Part shown: piece by piece, positions 1-10,399 of the stretch
Layout of the letters: every line of letters begins with the position of its first letter
Numbering within the stretch: the first letter of the stretch is position 1
Assembly: GCF_031143425.1 (NCBI RefSeq)
Contig: NC_090447.1
Coordinates: 139,721,106-139,785,105, forward strand
DNA from: Pleurodeles waltl
Lineage: Eukaryota > Chordata > Amphibia > Caudata > Salamandridae
DNA: 64,000 nt
Direction of reading: 5' to 3'
The notes under the pieces: generated by a model
The model's input: only the letters and a program-made list of their open reading frames with translations
Told to the model about the DNA's origin: nothing
Database searches by the model: none
Translations under genes and position numbers: made by a program

Positions 1-1539
1 GAAACATATCTACCCTCTCATCGTCACTCTGGGTACCAAAGACAAGACACAAGAAAGATGCGGAAATGTCTTTGAAAACAATTTTATGTTTGCATAAAAC
101 ACATGAGCTGCGATTATTAGGCAAACAAGACAAAGCATGGTAAACACATTACGAAGATGGTAAAAAATATGAACAGTTCAACCATGGTAATGTTATTTTC
201 TTTCTACACTCCTATCTGTTACTACTACGCCATCAAGAGGATAGTGAGAGTCCCATCTATCAGATCAATTGGGACAGTTCTACCTCCCTATACCTGGTAA
301 AGATGTACGGAGAAGCCAGGAAGTCAGTCTGGTGTAGTGCAGTCTATTGTCCTGTGCAGGGTATGCCGTGTGGGCTGTCATTATCCTAATGAGGCTGGTG
401 GATTCAGGTGGCAGCATCACCTGAATTTTGTGGTCCAATCCCACACCATTTGACAACTGTCAGCCTAATCTGTTTCTGGCCAACTAGCAGCGCCTCATCT
501 CCACCCAAGAGCAGGGGTGATTTGTGGAAACCGTGCACATGACAAGAATGACTTCTCAGGGAAATCGTGGTGGATCAGATCTCATCTTTTTCTCTCAGTT
601 ACATCAGTCTCACACATTCAAAGACAAACAGAGGCAGGAGATGGTTCAATAAGGTTTATTGAATCAGATGTGTCAGATAAAATAGCATGAATTGCAATAA
701 TTAGAATGATGAAACATAATAGAAGCAAAATGGTGACAAGGAAAGTGAAACACAGGAAGGGTCCCACATACAGTCACTATGTGCAATACATGCAGTTCCT
801 ACCTAAGCTATTTTAGAGCACAGCATAAGTTCAATCTGCCCTTCAAGATGGATCCCTGGGAGGACATCATCCCCCATACCTGAGCAAGGAAGGCTGTTGT
901 CTAGAGTGACACCATCCCCATGTAGGCCAGGGGACCATTAGTCTCAGCAAGTAGCTGTGGCAAAGTCAATCAGCATTCGGTTGTGGGCATTTGGCTGGAA
1001 TCTCCCTCTACTGTGCTTGGGATGGAGAATTGTTTTTATAATAAAACAGCTAATGTTCTGAGAAAATGTCCAGACGTAAGGATGTGTGTGTTTCTGTGAA
1101 TGTTCAAGACACAGTGTACCACCTTGCCGGCAATGCTATCTCGCTGCAGCCTTGAAGAAATCGCAAAGTGAAAAGAATGTCTTGCTAAGAAATGCAATGC
1201 TTTCCTGGGTGAAAGAACAACTAAACAAAGAAAATAAAAAAGCATCACAAATCTGGTCGATTCTGAACTAATAAAAATGAAGCAGAATAAAAAGTAACTG
1301 GGCTAAAGGGCACAAGCGGCAGGCCTAGTTGCTAAAATAATGTGCCTAGAGACATTACTAAAATGGCTATACAATAGGTAGAGGTGAGAATCAGCCCAGC
1401 TCCATCTCTGGCATGAAGCGCTGCATTCAAAGATAATCCTAGCAGAAGTGCTCCTCTGTCAATTGTGGCACAGAGGCACCTTTTGTAAGACAAGCACCTT
1501 TCGTGTCACACTGTGTCAGAGGTGCAGGATCAATGCTAT
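1..1539. other. Non-coding flank, no gene seen
   Basis: I see no coding signal here. Open frames are short and show no family motif. Around 640-665 there is a small inverted motif around TTCAATAAGGTTTATTGAA. Read on the minus strand it contains AATAAA followed by a T/G-rich stretch, as at the polyadenylation site of an LTR, but no LTR ends could be placed. The last four bases (CTAT, 1536-1539) belong to the target duplication of the solo LTR that follows. Confidence 0.5.
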
Positions 1540-2745
1540 TGTGAGAGTGTGAATTTTCTGATATGTTTATTAATGATTTTCATACTAAAATGTGTAATGA
1601 ACTAACGTGTAAAACGAGAAAACGTTTGAAATGTTTGTTTTTCTGTTCTTGGTTGAGCAAAATAATATTTAGACGCTGTGGTTATTTTCCATGATTCAGA
1701 GTTCTCATAAAAGTATTTTCTAAGTTTGTTTAGATGTACCCGAAGCTACCCTTAGGGGGTTGCAATGTTATGTCTTACAAGGTCATGTATTAACAAAGTA
1801 TTGTATAAGTTGAAAAGTCCTATTGTTTGAGAATGTTACTAATGTCTGGTCTTTCCTCGAGGATGGAAGTAGATGGAAACTGTAAAAGTTTCTTCCTGAG
1901 AACAAGATACTCGAGGGGCGATGAGACAATGAAGTTACAGATGAGACAGAAAGAATAACGCTACATCGGAGGAAAATGTTATAGATGACGTAGATTTGTT
2001 GAGTTTTAGGTCATCAATTTAGTTGTTGATTGATTAAAATGAAACCACGCCATAGACTGACCAATCAGGAGTTTATTAGAATTTACTATAACAATCGGGA
2101 TTGATTTGAAGGGGGTGATGATTTTTGAGAGAAATAATTTTAGATACGAGCAGATGAGGTTCGAGTCTGATAGTGCAACTAATGATTTTATTGCTGCACA
2201 TTAATAATATTTTTTATTATAATTAAGTTAGAAGTTTTTCCTAAATTTGTGTTACTAAATTCTTTTTACATGATGTAATGCTAATTTGGGGTTAGTGAGG
2301 GAATTAATCTTGAAACACTTATGGTTTTGTTTTGAGATCATTTGATGCTGAACTAATGTATACTTTGCCATAATTACCAGTTTCTGTATTATTAATAAGT
2401 GTGATTCTTTTGGAGATAATTTGTTTAATTGTATTAATCAAATTGAGAAATATACGACGTTTGAACCAACCGCTATTTATCTTATATGTTTATCATTTGT
2501 GTTTGAGAGTTATTTTCGTGACTCTAGCATTGTTAATTTAGAGAAATAAATCAATGAATTCTTCACACTAAACTGGTGTAGTTATTGTCTGAAGGTTTAT
2601 AATACTGTTGGTATTGATATTGTTGATCCTCACACTTTCCATTGGTGACATCCCCTCAAACCGATGTCGCTTCGATCCATCATCCTCTAGCGCAGAATCC
2701 ACTATTTAGTATAGATAATAGCTAGGATTCTGTGGCGCGCTTGCA
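1540..2745 (+). mobile_element. Solo LTR of a gamma-type endogenous retrovirus
   Basis: A 1.2-kb stretch begins TGTGAGAG and ends GCTTGCA, so it has the TG...CA ends of an LTR. It is flanked by the same four bases, CTAT, at 1536-1539 and 2746-2749; a 4-bp duplication is usual for gammaretroviruses. It is collinear, at a clearly diverged level, with the minus-strand 3' LTR at 55226-56640. Shared blocks include TCTTACAAGGTCA (near 1772), TTCCTCGAGG (near 1853), GAGAGTTATTTTCGT (near 2504), GACATCCCCTCAAA (near 2647) and ATCCACTATTTAGT (near 2697). An AATAAA lies near 2545. No retroviral coding sequence adjoins it, so it is read as a solo LTR left after LTR-LTR recombination. Confidence 0.8.
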
Positions 2746-3487
2746 CTATGATATGTCTGCAGGTAAGGAGCTGTCTCCACGGACAATCACAATACTAGGG
2801 CCTTGTCTTCTGTATGCCCAGCCTTGGACAGAGTATACAGACTGGATGACAACGACACATACAATAAACAAGCTGCATGTAGAGTAATTTCTCAGTACAT
2901 TATTCATGAGTGAAAAGCAATGTATAAAGGTCGCCATCAAAAATGAAATGCCTAGGTAAAATGTGCATTTTAAAATGGAGGCACTAAGCAGTAACTTCCA
3001 GTTAGAGGCTGAACCACATGGGGGCTAAAATATCATCAAATTCTGGGTTATCAAGAAAGCCAGCATTAAGCAGTTGTTTATGGAAATGTACTACACAGTA
3101 GATTGCTAAGAGAGTTAAATGATTTTATAGTAGTCCCACAGTTGGTACAGACCCACATTGTAGTAGGTACATTTGTACTAGCTCTCCCACTCCTCTAGTT
3201 CCCTCAGTAACGTTTTTGCATAGAATGTTGCCTCTATTTTTAAGAAGGCAATAAAGTGGTAGCTAGATGTTCCAAACAGAGGGTATGAACAATTCATCTT
3301 CTCCATGAGTCAGGTATTCTTGATAGAATACAACAGTAAAAGAGGTGGCAGAGCAACTTAGCCCTGTTTGCTTGAGTAGGAGTCAGGTATACTCAATAGC
3401 ACACAATGGTAAAATGGTACAATGATAAAAGAGGAGGCAGAGCCACCTAGCCCGGTTTGCAGGATCAGTTTCTAAAAAGAAAGCATA
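2746..3487. other. Non-coding spacer
   Basis: Nothing recognisable beyond the CTAT duplication at its left edge and ATA at 3485-3487, the likely target duplication of the next element. Short open frames here have no family resemblance. Confidence 0.5.
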
Positions 3488-4116
3488 GGGGCTGATTCTA
3501 ACCCCGGCGGTCTTCGACCGCCGGGGCGAGGGTCGGCGGGAGCACCGCCGACAGGCCGGCGGTGCCCCGCAGGGCATTCTGACCGTGGCGCTTTGGCCGC
3601 GGTCAGAAAGGGTAAACCGGCGGTCTCCCGCCGGTTTACCGCTGCCCTCAGAATCCCCCATGGCGGCGCAGCTTGCTGCGCCGCCATGGAGGATTCTGAC
3701 CCCCCCTACCGCCATCCTGTTCATGGCGGGAAAGCCGCCATGAACAGGATGGCGGTAGGGGGGGTCGCGGGGCCCCTGGGGGCCCCTGCCGTGCCCATGC
3801 CAATGGCATGGGCACGGCAGGGGCCCCCGTAAGAGGGCCCGCAAGGTATTTCAGTGTCTGCCTTGCAGACACTGAAATACGCGACGGGTGCTACTGCACC
3901 CGTCGCACCTTCCCACTCCGCCGGCTCGATTACGAGCCGGCATCCTCGTGGGAAGGGAGTTTTTCCCTGGGCTGGCGGGCGGTCTTTTGGAGACCGCCCG
4001 CCAGCCCAGGGAAAAACTCATAATACCCTCCGCGGTCTTCTGACCGCGGAGCGGTATTATGGGGGCGGAATTCTGGCGGGCGGCCTCCGCCGCCCGCCAG
4101 AATTAGAATCACCCCC
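3488..4116. mobile_element. Foldback MITE made of about 13 consecutive hairpins
   Basis: A GC-rich 629-bp element in AT-rich surroundings. Its ends are inverted (GGGGCTGATTCTAA at 3488-3501, TTAGAATCACCCCC at 4103-4116), flanked by ATA on both sides (3485-3487, 4117-4119). Inside, hairpins follow one another almost without spacer. Arms and loops: 3502-3526 (11 bp), 3536-3570, 3577-3608, 3611-3640 (13 bp), 3648-3699 (25 bp, one mismatch), 3698-3766 (32 bp perfect, 5-nt loop), 3778-3828 (24 bp perfect), 3846-3880 (16 bp perfect), 3881-3906 (11 bp perfect), 3908-3956 (two-part stem), 3957-4019 (29 bp perfect), 4020-4060 (two-part stem), 4061-4116 (16-bp inner stem). The ends resemble those at 5694 and 39210, which suggests a Harbinger-type MITE. 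Overlapping open frames on both strands are by-products of the palindromes. Confidence 0.85.
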
Positions 4117-4119
4117 ATA

Positions 4120-5340
4120 GTGAGTATCCAATTTGACTCTGGGGCACCAGTACAGTACATCATTTTGTTAATTACCTGAATGAATATCTCTGCAATGAAG
4201 ATACCTCAATGTAGTATTAGTCTAGTGAATTAATATGAACAAACAAAGTTCCTTTGTGTAGTTCATGAATTGGAGCTGCTCAAAGTAAATCACATACTTT
4301 TACATCAAAACAAATCTATCATTTTATTTTTCCCCTATAAGTAGACAATGAACTAGGCACATTATGAAAGAAGTTATTGTAGGATTTCCAAAGCATAATA
4401 TGTTATCATTGATGAACTGAAAGAACAAAACACTGTTTGCTGAAATATTATTTAACATTTTGGCCAGTTGGATCCATTATGTTGATGGACAACATGTAAG
4501 TAAACAGACTAAATGTACTTTCTTCTTATGGGTTACATAGAAGAGCACCAAGTAAAACACAATAGTGTTGTTAAATATTAATTGTGGTGAAGGGAATATG
4601 ATTTTGTTGTATTTTGTTGTAAATCACCTTTAATTTTTGCAGTGCACCAAGTAAAGGTTACAAAATATGTTGTTTGGAGACCTTTCAAATATAATCTGAC
4701 ATTTGCTAGACCAACTTTAAACACTCCTGTAAACATTGTTTTCAAAACTTCGGAGAATAAACTAAGAAAATGTCAACAAACGTTCATTTGGTCATAACAT
4801 CTGGCAAGCCTGAGTTTAAAGAATTCTGAGATGATTGAGAATTTTTCGAAAGCCACCTGTAAATAAAAGAATTACTTCCTAAAGTTTTGGACTATGTGTG
4901 TCCTGATTTAATCATTCTAATAATTGAAGAATTAGTGAAGAAATCGATGAAATAGATGTAGAGAAATTGGCTTTCCCAAAAATGCTTAAAGAAATAATTG
5001 AATTGTTGAAAATATATATCTCAGAAATGGAGAAAGATAAATTCTAAAATGTAAACATAATCATTTCTATTACAGAAATGAAATTCTCTACAGCTGATCA
5101 AAATATATGCAAGAAGACATACACAAAAGGATTCCAGTAATAGAGCAAACAGCGAAACATCATCTAACTAAGTGAAATGTAAGTTATTTAAAGAACCAAG
5201 AATATGAGGTCAAGTGAATTCACAAGTAGTCAACGTGTGCCTTACAATTTGTGCTGCACTTCAACAATCACAACCCCTGATTGCAAAATTTTTATTTTTT
5301 TGCCATACATTGGAAAGCTTTTCTTTTGAATGTTCGTGAA
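4120..5340. other. AT-rich spacer, no clear gene
   Basis: AT-rich sequence with many stops in all frames. Parts of it (4850-5340) may be further 5' remains of the Penelope-like element seen at 5350-5590, but I found no motif to prove that. Confidence 0.4.
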
Positions 5341-5349
5341 CAAGGACAA

Positions 5350-5590
5350 TGGAAAAGTGAGATATTCAAAACAGAAAATAAAATCGATCCCTCAAATTTT
5401 AAATAAATCTATTAACATTTCCAATGCATAGGTGGAGAAATATTTGGAAAAATAAATTACAACAGTAAACCATTGAAGTTTAGCAAGAGGAATCAAGTAT
5501 TTTATAGATCTAGGTTTTGATCAAAGAATGATTATTAAACCAGTTTGCAAAGAACGTCCTATTTTGATCATGGATAACAACAATTGAGGA
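5350..5590 (+). pseudogene. Penelope-like element reverse transcriptase, N-terminal scrap
   Basis: At 5501-5587 the plus strand reads in one frame through IDLGFDQRMIIKPVCKERPI and then LIMDNNN before a stop. This follows the pattern of the early reverse transcriptase motif of Penelope-like elements (a D.G..I.IKP..KG...V.M sequence, 'IxIKPADKGG' in intact members). Here the A-D-K-G-G core is changed. Upstream in another frame a short F-K-x-E-N-K-x-D-P run resembles the usual 'KSxFxPP' segment. It is frameshifted and ends abruptly before the Harbinger-type end at 5694. A second, longer piece of the same class lies at 41440-42330. The call rests on eye alignment of a short stretch. Confidence 0.4.
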
Positions 5591-6099
5591 TCTACACAAT
5601 TTGGGTGGGATCTGAACTGAATATTAGTTATCAAGACATGTCATTACATCGTGGTACATTACAACGTGGTTTTATAACACATTCCTTTACATAGGGCCTG
5701 ATTACGAGTTTAGCAGTCTTGGGACCGCCATGTCGGTGGCAACGGATACCCTGCCGCAGTGTTGGTGGCCAGACCGTCATAATACAATGCAGGCGGTTGC
5801 ATAGATGAAAGACTGCAGTGGTCCTGCCCTCATCCCCAGAAAATCCAGACCGCCATGTTGGTGAGAAAGGCCAATGCATCTCCCACAGGGCGGACCGCCA
5901 GTGTTACCACCAGACCAATTATGAAATGGCTTCCCTCTGACATGACTGTGGTGGTCCAACCACATCTGAGGTGGTGGAAAGGGACGGATTTAAGGCTGAA
6001 ACTCACCTGTACTCATCTTCACACATCCTGTGCTCCCATGGAGACAATCAAACACATACTTCTGCTGCTTGTGCTGCTCAATGATGCTCAAAGCAAATA

Positions 6100-7750
6100 A
6101 ACGGTGTGGACGCAACCGACAGCAAGATAAGCACTTACACCATTTTCATAAACTCCACAGCAAATAGATGCCCCACCATGGAGCTAGAATGGGGTCTGTG
6201 GTCCGTGGGCCAAACATATTTAGTGTGCCCCTGTTCGGAGTTGTACTCAATGTATGACCCAATCACAGCTCTATAATGCCCTCTTTGGCCAGGTCACCAA
6301 CACTAAACAGCCACACTCCACAAAAGTTGATATGTGTGCACATCCCATAACCGGGGATAGTGATATGTCTATGAAACGGTGTCACACAAGAACAACTCCT
6401 CATCTATATCACACCTATTAATCTATGTGACTCCCTCACATTGCTCACATGCCGTGGCCTGTTGTGATACAAAATACACTTTTATGGATGTGTCATTGCA
6501 CTGAAACACACCTTCTCTCCTAAATCTCTGTAATGGACATTCACATTTCACCCACATTTCAAGATAATATCAGTTAAATGGGATGCAAAATAATTAGGGT
6601 GAGGAATATTCAAAGGTAACAATGTAAGGATTCCATGCAGAATAGGTATGCATCTACCAGAGGACCCCTGGGATGCTGGGGTCCTGGGCCAAATTCCACT
6701 TTACAAATGCCCTAAAACCCCTACTTGCTTAGAAAGTGTGGCTTGATGTATATCAGGAACAACCAATAGTTTACCCAAGTGCCATGCATAAGCTGGAAAT
6801 GTGTAAGTGCAAGTCATGAAAGTAAATACACAATAACAGCATAGGTCACATATTTAGATAAAGTTGGTTGAAGGAACACATGTCAAAATGGACACATGTC
6901 CATTAAAATGTATACAAAGGAATGACAATTGAACACCCTCCTTGTGTGGAGAAACAAATCGCCAGTGTGCACACATTAAACAAATGTCCAACCTATACCA
7001 TAGGGAAAAATGTAACTCAATGGATGTTGACATTGGCCAAGCCAAGATTAAATACTTACCATATGAAATACCACACAATGCAATGTCAGCTCCAACTGGA
7101 TTACTTCAAACATATCCATCCATTGAACATTTCCCCTTGTCCTGAGAGACGCTAGCACTGTTCCAAGGTCTGGTCATATAAACCACAATAAATGGATCAT
7201 CAATCAGGGTGAAACAAACACAACTGTAGTCATACAACCCAAAGTTCCCATGAACATCAAAATGGTAGAAAAGTAATGGCAGGACCTATGTGTTATAAAA
7301 CTAGATAAATAAACACATGTAATAAAGGCCAATAGCCACTCCTATATGTGATTCAGCACACTGCTCTGCCACTAACCTTGCCTCTCAGAACACAGCCATG
7401 GTAACCTCCCCAGGAAGGATCATCTAAAGGGCAGTCTAGGCACCACAATGGCGTCCTTTAGGAGGGGTGGAGTCGGTTTTGGATGAGTAGGTTTGGTTTT
7501 TGGAGGGATGGGCCTGACTTTGGGAGGAGTGTCCTTTTTTTGGTTTCTTTGGGGGTATGGCTGTGTTCAGTGGCGGGGATCAGGTTTCATAGGGAAGGAC
7601 TTGGATGTGGAAGGGATGGGCTGGGGTGTGGATCAGGTCCATTTGGCTTTGAGAGGGGGTCATTTTCATAGGGGCATGGGCAAAGGCAAACAATAAACTC
7701 TCTTTTGGAAAATAGGTGGGTGTCCAAGAGGGATTAGGGGTTAGGAGGTC
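6100..7750. other. Interior of Harbinger copy 0, no coding signal
   Basis: No open frame with family resemblance. The part 7440-7750 is G/T-rich on the plus strand and merges into the minisatellite that follows. It probably represents the 3' flank of the minus-strand Myb-like gene. Confidence 0.35.
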
Positions 7751-9000
7751 GAGGGAGTGAAAATTGAAGTGTCAGGTGTGGGTGTGTGCGTTGTTTGTGC
7801 TGTCATCTGTGTGTCTGAAGTACTGTATGATGTTTGTGTTTCGTAAGTGTCTGTTGTGTGAGTGAGTGTGGGTGTCTGTGTTATTTAGTGGTGTGTGATG
7901 TGGATGTGATGGGTATGCTGGGGTGGTAGATGGGTCTGTTGGTGTGGGCTTGGTGTCTGGGGATATGTTGGCAATGGTGGATGGGTCTGTGGGTATGGGT
8001 GTGATATCTGGGGTGTGGTGGGGATCGTGATGGGTCTGTAAGTGTGGTGTCTGTGGGTATGGTGGGGGTGGTAGATGGGTCTGTGGGTGTGGTGTCTGGG
8101 GGTGTGGTGTCTGGTGGTATGGTGGGGTGGTGGATGGGTCTGTGGGTGTTGGTGTGATATATGGGGGTATGATGGAGTGGTGATGGTTGTGAGGTGAGTG
8201 GTTGCATGTTTGTGTGTTTTGTGATGTTTCTGTTTTCATGTTCTGCTTGGGCCTGTTGAGGTGTGTGCATGCTTATTTGTGAGTGTGCTTGGGGCAGGTA
8301 TGGGAATAAGGAAATTGGATGGGGAAGAGGCAGCTGGTGGGGTGAAAGTTTGGGATGGGCGGAAGGGGTAGAAGGCTGTCATAATGGGAGGAGGTCAGAA
8401 CATGGAAAGATCTTTGTTGGGCTGACATAGAACTGTGGATGCCTTCCACGTAGGCCACCATCTGTTGCAAATGGCTGCCCTACACCTGGATGGCATTTAG
8501 TAATGCCATTTGACCCACAGAGATATTTATCATGAGGCCAATAACTGCCTCGCTCAAGGCCGCAGGGGTAACAGAGGCAGGGGGTGAGGTGACTAGAGCA
8601 AAGAAGATGGCTCCCTTTTGTGTGAGCGGGCCTGACCAACTGGGTGGGGAGCAACGTGGAGGGTGGAGATGGTAGTGTGGGTTGGGGGCAAGGATGGTGT
8701 AGGAACTGGTCCTGTATGTCCCACCACAACTAGCAAATGTCCACTTGAGCATGACTCAGATGACTCGGATGACAACAACTTTGAGTCTGTGTTCTCAGTG
8801 GCAGTCCCCTCACCCTCTGGGCCACTGGGTCCCTCCCTGTCTGTAGTGTCACGACAGGAGGTACCGTGGCCAGCTGCTTCCCCAGAGATGTCAGCAATGT
8901 GTCCTCGCTTGTCTGTGATGATGCTGAAATGACAAATAGAAATAGGTTCATTGCAAATGTCAGGACACACATGACCAACAGCTTTCATCACAGAGCATTA
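7750..9000 (-). pseudogene. Myb-like Harbinger partner gene, last-exon remnant (copy 0)
   Basis: The minus strand carries a broken copy of the C-terminal region also present in the Myb-like gene of copy 1. It has a Ser-rich segment with S-S-E-S-S-E-S (near 8770), then a Pro-rich segment around V-G-Q-A-R (near 8640). A segment reading Y-V-E-G-I-H-S-S-M-S-A-Q-Q-R-S-F (near 8450-8400) corresponds to F-L-E-G-I-H-S-G-L-V-T-L-Q-R-S-F of copy 1. In intact elements such proteins bind DNA and help the transposase reach the transposon ends. The N-terminal Myb domain is absent here, several stops interrupt the frame, and the 3' part has become a minisatellite. Confidence 0.55.
7915..8180. repeat. Degenerate G/T-rich minisatellite
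   Basis: The core GATGGGTCTG recurs at 7929, 7980, 8029, 8074 and 8133, spaced 45-59 bp, with GTGTCTGGGGGTGTGG-like filler. On the minus strand this gives long proline/threonine/histidine-rich open frames. These reflect the repeat and are not evidence of a protein. It sits in the 3' part of the Myb-like gene remnant. Confidence 0.65.
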
Positions 9001-9114
9001 CTATGATGAAAAGTAAACCCCAGCTACAAGGTCTACCAAAGTGGCTCAAAGATTGGCAAGACCACATGAATGCATGTTACATGACCTGTAAACAGTTGCC
9101 CACAATAAAGTTAG

Positions 9115-9437
9115 TGTTAGAAAGGGGGTCTTTGGTTGGCAGTCAGTTTACCCCCCTTGTCCAAATAAGGACCCTCACTCTCATCGGAGTCAAGGAGAAT
9201 AACCCTCAGTTAACCCCCACTCACCCCCTTGGTAGCATGGCACGAGCAGGCAGGCTTAACAGAAACAATGTGTAAAGTATTTGTACCAATACACACAGTA
9301 ACGCAGTGAAAACACAACAAAATGACATAACATAGGTTTAGAACAATAGGTAATATTTATTTAAACAACACAAGACCAAAATGACAAAAATCCAACATAT
9401 ACAAGTCAAGTTATGAATTTTAAAAAGAATAAGAGTC
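9115..9437 (-). mobile_element. 3' end fragment of a long LTR
   Basis: Read on the minus strand, this piece ends with CCCCCTTTCTAACA at 9115, preceded by a GCTACCAAGGGGGTGAG block and an AATAAATATTACC-type polyadenylation region. The same order (GCTACCAAGGGGGTGAGC, then CCCCATTTCTAACA) ends the plus-strand LTR at 51487. The other end is cut by the start of Harbinger copy 1 at 9441. Confidence 0.65.
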
Positions 9438-10399
9438 TTAGGTGGTCATTATGACATTGCCGCTCAGGTGACCCCCACTCCGGCAATGGCGGTAGTACTG
9501 CAGCCAGGCTGGCAGTAATGACTGCCAAATTATGACCATGGTGATGATCCCTCCCATGAACAGCCAATGTACCACCCTAACCACCAGTGCGGTACGACCA
9601 CTAAACACGGCGGTAGCAATGTCCAGGCAGGCGGAAGACAATGATCTGCCCTCCATATTATGACAGAGCACCTGGCCAGGATTTCGGGGAGGTAGCAACC
9701 CCACAAAAAGCCTTGTGGAAACATATCATATAGAAGGAGACACTCACCTCCAGGGACACAGTGGAGTCCGCGGCCGCCATGGAACCAGAACTGGAAGTCT
9801 TCCGGATGCTGTACCACTCCATGGCCATCCAGGAGCACCAGTGCTGATGATGACGGTGAGTACAGCCGCCTAGCACACAAGGGAGAGAGGGAGGGAGGGG
9901 AGAGGGACACACACAACACACACCATACACAAACACCCAGAACTATCTTCAGAGTAAATTGACAGCAACAGAACCCAGGAGCAAAGAAAGCTAGGACACA
10001 TACCTCTATTCCAACCACTGTAATCCTGTTGGATGAAGAGCTCAAATCCAAATAAATCAAATATACATATTTTCAGGCCAGGCCATTGGCCAGTTAAAAG
10101 TCTAAAAATGCCCACAGGGCAATGTTCAAGGCCCAACTTGACTGCTGACAACTCCGGGACTCCACTGGGCAGGGGCATCATGTCAGAAATGGGCACACAC
10201 CTCAGGAGGCTGGGGGGACATGGGGGCAGTGGGGGCTTTTTTTTGGGAGGGTGTACTTGGGCTTGGGTTTGGAAGGGGTCTGGTCTTTACCCTTCCGTTT
10301 TGGGGGCAGAGGAGTGGGCTTGGGGCAGGGAGCCGGAGTGCCACTCTTGTGCCCCTTAGTGGCAGCTGATGTCTTGGGGGGGAACAGGACTCGATTTGG

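Larger units (their letters stand above)
5694..9010. mobile_element. Harbinger copy 0, degenerate, with one visible terminus
   Basis: The left end reads GGGCCTGATTACGAG from 5694 and is preceded by ATA, matching the ends of the MITEs at 3488 and 39210 and, in its first bases, the right end of Harbinger copy 2 at 38169. The first 300 bp contain many GGCGGTC/GACCGCC-type segments typical of these termini. Toward the right the minus strand keeps the last exon of a Myb-like partner gene (7750-9000). No transposase is left, and the copy is cut at about 9.0-9.1 kb by an LTR fragment. That the terminus and the exon belong to one element is inference from their order, which matches Harbinger copy 1. 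Confidence 0.5.

Noticed and set aside
1086..1271. 61-codon open frame on the plus strand
   Set aside because: Short, no motif, and an equal-length frame exists on the other strand.
2150..2170. Possible tRNA-type B box (GGTTCGAGTC) suggesting a SINE
   Set aside because: No A box at the right distance, and the position lies inside a complete retroviral LTR.
2640..2665. Primer-binding site after an LTR end near 2640 (TTGGTGACATCCCC)
   Set aside because: Homology with the other LTR continues about 80 bp further, and the CTAT duplication places the LTR end at 2745.
3383..4163. Several overlapping open frames on both strands, Pro/Arg/Gly-rich
   Set aside because: They lie in perfect palindromes, so both strands are open for the same reason; no domain, and codon pattern follows the repeats.
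7772..8270. Thr/Pro/His-rich protein on the minus strand
   Set aside because: Translation of a G/T-rich minisatellite; two overlapping frames are equally open.
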